The notes under the pieces were generated by a model, which saw nothing but the letters and a program-made list of their open reading frames with translations, had not been told where the DNA came from and did no database searches. DNA of 20,291 nt from Candidatus Peregrinibacteria bacterium (GTDB lineage Bacteria > Patescibacteriota > Gracilibacteria > Peribacterales > Peribacteraceae): positions 1 to 20,291 of the forward strand of contig JACQCJ010000032.1 of NCBI GenBank assembly GCA_016201685.1. The letters run 5' to 3'. A program made the translations under genes and the position numbers. Each line of letters opens with the position of its first letter. The stretch's first letter is position 1. Below are positions 1 to 7,296 of this stretch, in pieces.

Positions 1-25
1 CTCGTAAGCCAACAACTGTTTCGAT

Positions 26-1255
26 TCAGACTGATCTACTCCGTGGGGTCAGCGTGTAATTCCACTCGCCATGGAACGCTTGTCGTGTGAGCGAGAGCGT
101 GGCGAATTCTTGCTTCGTCACAACTCGGCCTTTCACGTAGGCATTCGTGTCGAGTTCGGCCTGAATCGTGAGACCCTTCTCCGTCGTTGTATGAGAGATG
201 AGCTCCACAATGAGTTCTCGACTCACGAGTGGCTCTCCACGCCAATTCGCCGTGATGTGGCAGAACATCCGATGCTCGATCTTGTTCCATTTGCTCGTGC
301 CTGGCGGGTAGTGAGAAACGCTGATCGTGAGACCCGTCTCATCAGAAAACTTCTGCAGTTCGAGCTTGAACAGCCTGCTGCGGCTGGCATTGCTCCCGCC
401 GCCGTCGGCAGTGATGTAGAGCTCTGCGGACTTCGGATATGCCTCACGTCCGACACTGTTCCACCATCGACGAATGGTTGCGACCGCAAACTCTGCGGTG
501 TCCTTGTCGATGCCGACACTGACAAAGCCCTTGTTCTTTGCGATGTCGCAGACTCCGTAGGGAATGGCTTTCCCGAGTTTCTTGTCGATGAAGTCGTGGA
601 CTTTTACCTGACGGGGCGTCCCCTGCGGCGCCCATTCCTTCCCCCCGTTCTTGTAGTTCTCAATGAGTTCCTTCTTCTTCGTGTCGATGCTGATCACGGG
701 GTCTCCGCGTTTTTGAAACATCGTCGCCGTCTCGTGAATATGGAGGAACTGCGCGTTGCGGTCGTGGTTGGAAGATCCCTCCTTGGTCTTCTGATTTCCC
801 TGCAAGCTGTACTTCTGCAAATGGAGTTCCCCTGCCACCGTCGTGGAACCGACCCTGTGCCCTTTCGCGCAGAGTTCCTTCGCGAGTTTCCGTGCGCTCT
901 TGCATGTCCAACGGATGCCGGACATGGGATCTCCTCGCTTCATGGGTTCGATCAGGGCATCACGATCGCAGAGGAGTGCAGGATCGTTCGTCGTCACCCG
1001 CTTGCGTCCGCCGCCGGATCTGCGGATGCGGCCATCCGGAAACGGAGAAGCATCCAGATCACTCTTGCCGCGTGTAATGCGAGGACGTGACACGCCCGTC
1101 GCTTCCCACACACTCGTGACGCCACCGCGCCCGAGAGCTCGCGCCTGGGCTGCGCACCACAACCTTCGGGCGCGCTCATCGAGATGGGGAGCGATCAGCT
1201 TGTAGCTTTTCTCCAATGTGGCCATGGGGGATTCCATGGTTGGAGAGTGTAACAC
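26..1255 (-). CDS. ISAzo13-family transposase
   Basis: DDE-type transposase of an insertion sequence, which cuts and joins IS ends. The 409-residue reading has the features of the ISAzo13 (Rhodopirellula-type DDE) group: an N-terminal helix-turn-helix-like part (VWEATGVSRPRITRG), then SIDTKKKELIENY with the first Asp, YITADGGGSN with the second Asp, and WNKIEHRMFCHI with the Glu. Length is normal for the family and there is no internal stop, so the gene looks intact. The GTG at 1255 gives the longest form; the ATG at 1225 (MATLEKSYK) matches the usual family start better. The 3' end lies 25 bp from the window edge, so the left IS boundary is not visible, and I could not identify terminal inverted repeats. 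It is divergent from the Ldh2-like gene, 43 bp away. The plus-strand ORF over the same bases is its shadow. Confidence 0.9.
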   Translation of the reverse strand: MLHSPTMESPMATLEKSYKLIAPHLDERARRLWCAAQARALGRGGVTSVWEATGVSRPRITRGKSDLDASPFPDGRIRRSGGGRKRVTTNDPALLCDRDALIEPMKRGDPMSGIRWTCKSARKLAKELCAKGHRVGSTTVAGELHLQKYSLQGNQKTKEGSSNHDRNAQFLHIHETATMFQKRGDPVISIDTKKKELIENYKNGGKEWAPQGTPRQVKVHDFIDKKLGKAIPYGVCDIAKNKGFVSVGIDKDTAEFAVATIRRWWNSVGREAYPKSAELYITADGGGSNASRSRLFKLELQKFSDETGLTISVSHYPPGTSKWNKIEHRMFCHITANWRGEPLVSRELIVELISHTTTEKGLTIQAELDTNAYVKGRVVTKQEFATLSLTRQAFHGEWNYTLTPRSRSV

Positions 1256-1298
1256 TTATTCATGTGCGAGACCTTAGATTCCATTCCTTTGTTTTCCG

Positions 1299-2654
1299 AT
1301 GAGAGTACAGGAATTCACACAGGCCGATCTGGAGGCGCGGCTGAGCGCGGGGCCACTGCCCGGCAACCTCGCAAATGCAATGCGCTCGATTCACACGTGC
1401 GGTGATGCTCGCGAGCAACTGGAGCAAACGCAGCGCGTGCTCGTTCGATTGCAACAATACATCGAAGGACTCCGCACTGCCACGAAGGCAAATCTGTGTC
1501 GGGATCTCTACGAGGGTATGCTCATCGGACACATCCAGGCCATTTCCAGCACATTGCGCGCTCAAGTTCCCCGTGTGACTGTTCCCTACATGGAGGCAAG
1601 AGACCTCGTGGCGGATATTCTCTACAGAGGCATCCGACACAAGACGGGTTCCCCTCATCGGAAAGTCAATGATTTGTGGGGAGACGAGGATGAACCCCTG
1701 TTCACTGCGGGAAAACTTACTCGCACCCAGGCTCAAGGAAAAGACAGTCACGGGAGCATCCGAGGATTGCGCTACGACGAAGCCATCCGCACCGGCGCCA
1801 TCAATCCTGCCGGAAGAGTGGAGGTGACATCCAAGAAGAAAGGGGCTCTTGGCGTGGACGGTGGGAAGCAATTCGGCCAAGTTGTCGCACAGATGCTCAT
1901 GCAGAATGGTCTGGAGAGAATGAAAGACGGGGGACAGGGGGCGATCATATTGATCGCGCGCAATGCGAATCATGCCGGTCGTGCGCAGCACATTGTTGAG
2001 CCTGCCGTTGAGAAAGGCTTCGCCTGTCACGTTGCGATGAACGTGACCGAACCGGGACATCGCACCGCGCTGGAGCCTGACGGGACAGAGGCTTTCATCG
2101 GCACCAATCCCCACGGGTACGGCATCCCGACGATGGACGAAACGGGAAATCTGTACTGCGAAGGCGCGACGACCGAAACGACGGAAGGGAACTGCAAAGT
2201 CTCCTCCGACAACGGTTTACCGGTACCGTACGGTTTCGTCCATACACACGATCGAAGACCGACGACGGATCCAGGCGTTCTGTATCGCTCTGGGAAAAAG
2301 GGATTTGTTCTGCCCCATGGAAGCGATTACTCGCGTTACAAGGGAGGCATGTTCGGCATTGGAGTGGAACTCTTTGTGGATGCAGCGAGTGGAGCCACCG
2401 AGCATGAAGTACTGGTTCCGGCGGGGAACAATATTTTCGCGACGATCTGTGAGGTCGGCAAAGAAACGCACCAACTGCTGAGTCAGAGAGTCGCAGCAAT
2501 GGCGAACTCTCCAACCGTTTCCCATGAACCGGTCCGACTGCCTTCGAGACAAGGGAAGAGAAAACTGGAGGAGGCGCGGCAATCCGGAGTAACAATCGCC
2601 GAAAAGACGTGGAATATGCTGTTGAAACGACAGCAGGAACTTCGGAGAGAATGA
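1299..2654 (+). CDS. Ldh2-family (malate/L-sulfolactate/ureidoglycolate-type) dehydrogenase with N-terminal extension
   Basis: Predicted NAD(P)-dependent 2-hydroxyacid oxidoreductase of the Ldh_2 fold, which is unrelated to ordinary lactate/malate dehydrogenases. Recognisable family blocks, in order: DSHGSIRGLRYDEAIRTGAI (residues about 149-168, with the SHG His at 151), GVDGGKQFGQVVAQ, ARNANHAGRAQHIVE, GTNPHGYGIPT, PYGFVHTHDRRPTTDP and YKGGMFGIGVELFVDAASGA. The C-terminal stretch RLPSRQGKRKLEEARQSG followed by TWNMLLKRQ is also family-like. In ordinary members the SHG motif lies about 40-50 residues from the start; here it is at 150, so about 100 residues are additional (helical, with Gln/Arg-rich segments) and include a VADILYRG-like piece. 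The substrate cannot be read from sequence. The first ATG, at 1299, follows a pyrimidine-rich stretch without a Shine-Dalgarno. The adjacent transposase suggests possible transfer or rearrangement. Confidence 0.8.
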   Translation: MRVQEFTQADLEARLSAGPLPGNLANAMRSIHTCGDAREQLEQTQRVLVRLQQYIEGLRTATKANLCRDLYEGMLIGHIQAISSTLRAQVPRVTVPYMEARDLVADILYRGIRHKTGSPHRKVNDLWGDEDEPLFTAGKLTRTQAQGKDSHGSIRGLRYDEAIRTGAINPAGRVEVTSKKKGALGVDGGKQFGQVVAQMLMQNGLERMKDGGQGAIILIARNANHAGRAQHIVEPAVEKGFACHVAMNVTEPGHRTALEPDGTEAFIGTNPHGYGIPTMDETGNLYCEGATTETTEGNCKVSSDNGLPVPYGFVHTHDRRPTTDPGVLYRSGKKGFVLPHGSDYSRYKGGMFGIGVELFVDAASGATEHEVLVPAGNNIFATICEVGKETHQLLSQRVAAMANSPTVSHEPVRLPSRQGKRKLEEARQSGVTIAEKTWNMLLKRQQELRRE

Positions 2655-2753
2655 GAATCACGGACACACATTCCCCGCACCACCCATCATGGTTGCACGA
2701 AGGTTCAGGACAGAACTGCAGATCATCCGCTGGAGCAACACAGGGAAGTGGCG

Positions 2754-2759
2754 TAGAAT
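2754..2759 (+). promoter_or_regulatory. Possible -10 box of a leaderless transcript for the PAP2 gene
   Basis: TAGAAT ends 6 nt before the ATG at 2766, the spacing expected when transcription starts at or next to the start codon. The -35 position (2731-2736, TGGAGC) is weak. The same 6-nt geometry occurs at 7268. Inference from spacing only. Confidence 0.35.
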
Positions 2760-2765
2760 CTCTCC

Positions 2766-3245
2766 ATGCTCTTCCTCGTCGTCTTCGCCGCAAAGTATCT
2801 GTACCTCGTCGTGATCCTCGCTGCGATCATTGTGGTAGGAAAGATGGAGAGACACAGGCGGAAGCAATTGCTGTTCCTCGGGATGATCAGTCTCCCTCTG
2901 ACCTTCATCGTCGCGAGACTCGCAGGGTACCTCTTCGACGATCCACGCCCCTTCGTCCTGGGGAACTTCACGCCGCTCATCGACCACGCGGCGGATAATG
3001 GCTTTCCCTCGGATCACACGCTCCTCACGAGCGCCATCGCATTCCTCGTGCTCGCGTTTGAGAAGAAGATGGGGCTATGGCTCTTGCTCCTGAGCGCGAT
3101 CGTCGGGCTGGCGCGCATCGCTTCCGGGGTTCATCACATCATCGATAGTGCGGGAGCCATGGTTATCAGCGGGGCCGTGCTCGTCGCGATTCTCTCGCTG
3201 CGGAAGAAGTCCGCTCCCCCCCTTCTTCGCCGACGACTGCGATGA
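2766..3245 (+). CDS. PAP2-family membrane phosphatase, BcrC-like (undecaprenyl pyrophosphate phosphatase)
   Basis: A 159-residue integral membrane phosphatase, likely dephosphorylating undecaprenyl pyrophosphate or another lipid phosphate on the outer face of the membrane, so recycling the cell-wall lipid carrier. PAP2 motifs are visible: RLAGYLFDDPRP (about 51-62) for motif 1, FPSDHT (80-85) for motif 2 with Asp in place of the usual Gly as in BcrC-type enzymes, and ARIASGVHHIIDSAG (116-130) for motif 3 with the Arg, His and Asp. Several hydrophobic segments (about 5-25, 35-55, 85-97, 103-116, 128-145) fit a short PAP2 protein. The start is preceded by TCTCC, not a Shine-Dalgarno, with a possible leaderless -10 box. 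It is followed after 8 nt by an inverted repeat element and then the DUF2127 gene. Confidence 0.85.
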   Translation: MLFLVVFAAKYLYLVVILAAIIVVGKMERHRRKQLLFLGMISLPLTFIVARLAGYLFDDPRPFVLGNFTPLIDHAADNGFPSDHTLLTSAIAFLVLAFEKKMGLWLLLLSAIVGLARIASGVHHIIDSAGAMVISGAVLVAILSLRKKSAPPLLRRRLR

Positions 3246-3253
3246 AGAGAGGC

Positions 3254-3344
3254 TGATGAGACAAGAAACAAGGCCCAAGAGATAAAGAATGTAGAATGAC
3301 TTTGGAAAATTATGTGCATCTTGTCTCTTGTCTCTTGAAATTTC
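3254..3344 (+). repeat. Heptad-repeat inverted element (stem-loop), site 1
   Basis: Left arm from 3258: units GAGACAA, GAAACAA, GGCCCAA, GAGATAA (period 7). Right arm 3319-3344 read on the other strand: AAGAGAC, AAGAGAC, AAG. GAGACAAGA (3258-3266) pairs perfectly with 3319-3327 or, one unit on, 3326-3334. It starts 8 nt after the PAP2 stop and ends 6 nt before the DUF2127 start. Confidence 0.75.
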
Positions 3345-3350
3345 ACTCGC

Positions 3351-3839
3351 ATGAAACAATCTTTGCAGCAAGCGGCCCATCGGTTCTTCGTCCTCGGCAT
3401 GGTGGTGAAAGGCATCGACGGCATCCTGGAGCTCGTGGGCGCGACCGTTCTCTTCATTGCAAGCCCGGAGAATCTGACTGCCCTTGCGATCTTTCTCACG
3501 CAGCATGAACTGAGTCAGGATCCGAGCGATCTTCTTGCGAATACTATCCTCACGATCACGCAAGATCTCACCGTGAGCGCGAAGCTCTTTGGAGCCTTCT
3601 ACCTTCTCATCCACGGCTGCGTGAAGATCTTTCTCGTCTGGAATCTTCTCCAGGAACGACTCTGGGCTTTCCCTGTCTCGCTCGGGATACTGGGCCTCCT
3701 GACCATCTTCCAATTGTACCGCCTGAACGTCCATTTCTCCGTCGGACTCGGCATTCTGACCTTGATCGATCTCGTCGTGATCGGATTGATCGGAATGGAG
3801 TGGAGGTTTCGTGCACGGAGCGGTATGACTTCAGCGTGA
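3351..3839 (+). CDS. DUF2127 family small membrane protein
   Basis: A 162-residue hydrophobic protein resembling DUF2127 members, whose function is not established. N-terminal amphipathic start (MKQSLQQAAHRFFVLGMVVKG), a first membrane segment about 15-37, a loop with TQHELSQDPSDLLAN (about 50-64), a segment about 76-100 containing AKLFGAFYLLIHGCVKIFL, another about 105-122 (FPVSLGILGLLTIFQLYRL) and a last one about 126-147. The block GAFYLLIHGCVKIFLVWNLL is the most family-like part. It starts at ATG 3351, 6 nt after the right arm of the preceding repeat and without a Shine-Dalgarno. It could be co-transcribed with the PAP2 gene through the stem-loop. A second large inverted repeat lies 17 nt after its stop. 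Confidence 0.7.
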   Translation: MKQSLQQAAHRFFVLGMVVKGIDGILELVGATVLFIASPENLTALAIFLTQHELSQDPSDLLANTILTITQDLTVSAKLFGAFYLLIHGCVKIFLVWNLLQERLWAFPVSLGILGLLTIFQLYRLNVHFSVGLGILTLIDLVVIGLIGMEWRFRARSGMTSA

Positions 3840-3856
3840 AACCGGGGCGGTCGCAG

Positions 3857-3983
3857 AAAAGTGCCAAGAGCCAAGGCGCCAATCGCCAAACAATTTTTTA
3901 AGTCATCAAGAAGACGCTTGAAACTTCAAACCTGTTCTCTTGATGAATTGTTTGGAATTTGGAACTTGGCACTTGGTTCTTTT
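3857..3983. repeat. Nested inverted repeat of about 127 bp between convergent genes, site 2
   Basis: Left arm has heptad-like units (GTGCCAA, GAGCCAA, then GCGCCAA and TCGCCAA). AAGTGCCAAG (3859-3868) pairs with 3965-3974; CCAAACAATT (3886-3895) pairs with 3946-3955; TCATCAAGA (3903-3911) pairs with 3938-3946; the centre holds TTGAAACTTCAA (about 3918-3929). Nearly the whole element folds on itself. It lies between the DUF2127 stop (+) and the ATPase stop (-), so it may end transcripts from both sides. No intrinsic terminator of the usual stem-plus-T-run kind was seen. Confidence 0.8.
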
Positions 3984-4008
3984 CTACGACTCTCTTGCGT
4001 GAAAGGTT

Positions 4009-6388
4009 TTATCCATATCCATACCGCCGCACGAACATCCTCTTCGCCATCTGCACCGTCGTGAGGTAGGTGAGAACGATGCCGAAGAGCGCGAGGATGG
4101 CGGCGGCGGGGAGCACCGCGAAGTGGAAGGCATGCGCAAGGTGGGAGAACGGGATCGCGAGACCGATGATCGTGATGAAGACGGAGGAGACCAGGAGGAG
4201 CGTGCTCGGCCGGCTCTGCGTGAACGGGATTTTATCGGTACGGATGACGTGGATGACGAGCGTTTGGGTGATGAGCGATTCCACGAACCACGCGGTGTGG
4301 AACGGCACTTGGGTGAAGCGGAACGCGAGGAGGAGGATGGCAAAGGTGAGGAAATCGAAGAAGGAGCTGATGGGTCCGAAGACGAGCATGAACCGCCGGA
4401 TGGATTGGATGTCCCACTTGCGGGGCTTGCGGACGGAATCCTCGTCCACCTCATCGGTGGGGATCGCGAGCTGCGAGAGATCGTAGAGGAAGTTATTCAG
4501 GAGCACCTGGATGGGGAGCATCGGGATGAAGGGCAAGAGGAGACTCGCGCCGGTCATGCTCAGCATGTTGCCGAAGTTGCTGCTCGTGCCCATGCGGATG
4601 CTGATTGGCATGGAGCGCGTGGATGATGCGTTCCTTCTGCAATGGCGTGAGGCGCGCGAAGACATTGGTGGACCGCACGGCCGTGCGCAGTTCCTCGTCC
4701 TCCATGGCTTCGATCTCGTCGCCCTCGATCATCTTTTTCACGTCGAGCCCCACCTCGCTGCAAATCTTGCGAGTGACGAGCGGATTATCGCCCGTAAGTA
4801 CTTTCACCTCGATGCCGAGCTTGTGGAGAGCATCGATCGTTTCCTTGGCGGTCGGCTTGGGCGGATCGAGGAAGGCGATGTAACCGCGCAGGATCAAATC
4901 GCGCTCGTCATCCCGGGAGAAGCTGCGCTGCCGAGTCTCGGCGTCCTTATAGGCGACGGCGATCACGCGGAAGCCCTCGCTGCTCAGCTTGTCGTACTCG
5001 GCCTTGAGGAAGCTGAGGTTCTCCTTCTCGATGGGATGGACTTCTTCGTCGAGCTTGTAGTGGCTGCAGCGCTTGAAGATCTCCTCGGGCGCCCCCTTGG
5101 CGATGAGCCGGTGTTTGTCGTTCATGAGCACGACGACCGACATGAACTTGCGGGCGAAATCGAAGGGGATTTCGTCCACTTTCGCGATCTCCTCGAGCAC
5201 GATCTTCTGGTGACTGAGGATCGTGCGATCGAGGAGGCCCTTGAGCCCGGTCTGGAAGAAGCTGTTGATGTACGCGTACCGCAGCACCGTCTCATCCTGG
5301 TTGCCCACGACATCGCAGAAACGCTCGAGCACGATCTTATCCAAGGTGAGCGTGCCGGTCTTGTCGGTGCACAGCACGTCCATCGCCCCAAAGTTCTGCA
5401 TGGAGCTCAGCCGCTTCACGATCACCTTCTTCTTGGACATCGCGATGGCGCCCTTGGAGAGATTCATGGCGACGACCATCGGGAGCATCTCCGGCGTGAG
5501 CCCCACCGCGACGGCCAGCGAGAAGAGCAGCGCCTCGATCCTGTCACCCTTGGAGAGAACGTTGATGGCGAAGATCACGACGATGAGGATGAGCATCGTG
5601 CGGATCATGAACCACGTGAGTTTCTTGATGCCCCGGTCGAAGCTCGTCTCGACGTGCATCGCGGCGAGCCGGCGGGAGATCTCGCCGAACTGCGTGGAGA
5701 GACCTGTCTTGATCACGACCCCCAGCGCCGTGCCGCTCACGACACTCGACCCCATGAACGCGATGTTCGCAAGGTCGGCAATGCTGCAATCTTTCGTCGT
5801 GACCGGGGCCGGGAATTTCTCCACGGGAAGGGATTCTCCGGTGAGCGACGCTTGATTGATGAAGAGATCTTTGGAGGAGAGGATGCGCAGATCGGCCGGG
5901 ATCATGTCGCCGGCGAAAAGGTCGACGATGTCCCCGGGAACGATGCGGCTCATCATCACCTCGCGCGATTTTCCGTCGCGGTACACGGTGGAAGTCGACC
6001 GGACCATTTCGCTGAGCTTCTCGGCCTCCTTGCCGGCCCTGAACTCCTGGAAGAAGGAGAGGAGCACGCTGACAACGGCCATCGATGAGACGAGAACGCC
6101 GCTGATGTGGTCACCGAGGAAAAATGAGAACGCCGCGATGATGAGCAGAACGACGACGAGAGGGTTCCCGAATTTCAGCAGGAACTGGAAGATGACGCTG
6201 TGCTTCTTCCTGCACGCGAGTTCATTGGGACCGTGCTGCTCCAGCAGCTCTTCCGCTCGCTCGCTCGAGAGTCCCTTGAGGGAGGTTCCGAATTTCTCGA
6301 AGAGGATGGCTGATTCCACGCCCGCAAACTGCGCGTACTCCACGCAGGTGCCGGGAACGTGTCTGCCGCTCTTGAGAAAGCTACGCAT
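4009..6388 (-). pseudogene. mgtA: Mg2+-transporting P-type ATPase (MgtA/MgtB type), internal deletion plus frameshift
   Basis: P3B-type ATPase that imports Mg2+ across the inner membrane. The N-terminal frame (6388 down to about 4604) shows TGES at residues 183-186, the transport-site motif PEMLPM 299-304, the phosphorylation motif DKTGT 342-346, KGAPE 431-435 and TGDN 532-535, and ends after TPLQKERIIHALHAN (581-595). The family-specific C-terminal membrane domain (IRMGTSSNFGNMLSMTGASL, then LLPFIPMLPIQVLLNNFLYD, then FGPISSFFDFLTF) resumes in another frame from about 4599 to the stop at 4009. Between them about 60 residues are absent, including the invariant GDGINDAP hinge and the ADVG segment. 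The first frame runs on only to 4493 in nonsense residues. With neither Mg2+ hinge nor membrane half in frame the product cannot work. It may be a true pseudogene or an assembly deletion. Confidence 0.88.
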
Positions 6389-6483
6389 GCGGTGCGGTGG
6401 AAAAATGTGGAAGAGACGCGGTGAAGATCCGCAAAAGGCTAGTGACGACCATGGATGTTGGCAAGCATTCGGAAAGAATACAT

Positions 6484-6546
6484 TTGTTAGCTCGTTTGCT
6501 GGTTAGCTTGACCAAGAAACGAGCGAACGAGCTAACCAGCTAACAG
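6484..6546. repeat. Octad-repeat inverted element, site 3
   Basis: Left arm 6484-6510 and right arm 6520-6546 are built from 8-bp units (AACGAGCG, AACGAGCT, AACCAGCT on the right). TGTTAGCT (6485-6492) pairs with 6538-6545 and CTGGTTAGCT (6499-6508) with 6530-6539, with alternative registers. It lies 13 nt downstream of the response-regulator stop and about 95 nt upstream of the ATPase start, so it is a 3'-end stem-loop of the former. The rest of the 6389-6559 gap shows no gene. Confidence 0.75.
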
Positions 6547-6559
6547 TCGATTCAAGCAG

Positions 6560-6937
6560 TCATTCCCTCCCTAAATACTGCTCCAGTTTTTCGACGAGCT
6601 GGTGGATTTCGATCGAATTCTTCACGAGGTACTCGTGGACGCTCTTGAACTCTTTGCACATCTCGCGGTAGCTTTCCTTGTCGTAATTCGTGACGACGAG
6701 CACGGGGAAGCTGTATTGACGATCGTGCAGATGTTTGAGAATGGTGAAGCCGTCTGCCTTCGGCAGACGCAGATCGAGGAGCAGCAGATCAGGGTTGTTC
6801 TTGTCGATCGACTCCATCGCCGCGACTCCGTCGCCAATGGTGACCACTTCGACGTCGTGGTCCTGGAGTTCGATCTCGAATTCGTAGAGTTTGGTGAGGA
6901 GCTGGTCGTCATCGACGATGAGGATGCGTTTGCCCAT
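6560..6937 (-). CDS. Single-domain response regulator (CheY-like receiver)
   Basis: A 125-residue stand-alone receiver domain that accepts a phosphoryl group from a histidine kinase and signals through protein contact. Acidic pocket D9-D11 (ILIVDDDQLL), phospho-acceptor D55 in LLLLDLRLP, switch T83 in VLVVTNYD and the conserved K106 in YLVKNS are all present, so it should be functional. No output domain follows; the stop comes right after LEQYLGRE. No histidine kinase lies in the window, so its partner is unknown. The ATG at 6937 lacks a Shine-Dalgarno. The upstream neighbour is the 85-residue gene, 66 nt away in the same direction; the two may share a transcript. A repeat stem-loop follows its stop. 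Confidence 0.92.
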   Translation of the reverse strand: MGKRILIVDDDQLLTKLYEFEIELQDHDVEVVTIGDGVAAMESIDKNNPDLLLLDLRLPKADGFTILKHLHDRQYSFPVLVVTNYDKESYREMCKEFKSVHEYLVKNSIEIHQLVEKLEQYLGRE

Positions 6938-7003
6938 AGGGATGGAGTGGGAAGAAACTGTACAATTTCGAGGAATTCAAGCTGCGACCCCGGGCGTTTC
7001 AAT

Positions 7004-7261
7004 TCAATTCTCGTACCCCGCAATCCATGTTTGCAAATCCACTTCCTTGCCGTCAGAGCCTCGAATGAAGCCATCGCGTTCTTGGCTACCATCCACTTTG
7101 TTCCAAACGAGTTGTTCCCCCGCCTTGAAGCGGTAGAACTTCCCCTGCGGAGTTTTGAACCCTACTGGCTGCATCGTGCGTTGATCGACACGCTGTTCGT
7201 ACAGCCGCCATTCCGGGATAGATGGTCGGTCGGGTGTAGTGGGTGATTGATTGGTACTCAT
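7004..7261 (-). CDS. Small hypothetical protein, 85 aa
   Basis: I do not recognise this family. The product is soluble and polar, with no signal peptide or membrane segment. A Pro/Thr/Ser-rich N-terminus (SPTTPDRPSIPEW) leads into a compact-looking part with aromatic and Gly residues (GKFYRFKAGEQLVWNKVDG, ending WIAGYEN). The pattern resembles a small beta-rich domain, but that is only an impression. It is supported as a real gene by a well-spaced promoter ending 6 nt before the ATG (see the promoter entry) and by its position ahead of the response regulator in the same direction. Its start overlaps no other gene; the promoter reaches the stop codon of the upstream glycosyltransferase. Confidence 0.6.
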   Translation of the reverse strand: MSTNQSPTTPDRPSIPEWRLYEQRVDQRTMQPVGFKTPQGKFYRFKAGEQLVWNKVDGSQERDGFIRGSDGKEVDLQTWIAGYEN

Positions 7262-7267
7262 AAGGCT

Positions 7268-7296
7268 ATTGTAGCATATCTGGCATATCTGATCAA
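7268..7296 (-). promoter_or_regulatory. Sigma-70-type promoter, leaderless geometry
   Basis: On the minus strand -35 TTGATC (7296-7291) and -10 TACAAT (7273-7268) are separated by exactly 17 bp. The -10 box ends 6 nt before the ATG at 7261, so the transcript would begin at or within a base or two of the start codon. The -35 box overlaps the stop codon of the 545-aa glycosyltransferase gene upstream. Confidence 0.75.

Noticed and set aside
71..1090. Long plus-strand frame of 339 codons
   Set aside because: It lies fully antisense to the transposase, which has clear DDE motifs; it is a shadow of a GC-rich gene.
1..1300. Terminal inverted repeats and target duplication of the IS
   Set aside because: The left end is cut by the window edge, and I found no matching ends within the visible bases.
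4511..6088. Plus-strand frame of 525 codons
   Set aside because: Antisense to the ATPase; the His/Glu/Asp/Arg-rich composition is typical of a shadow frame.
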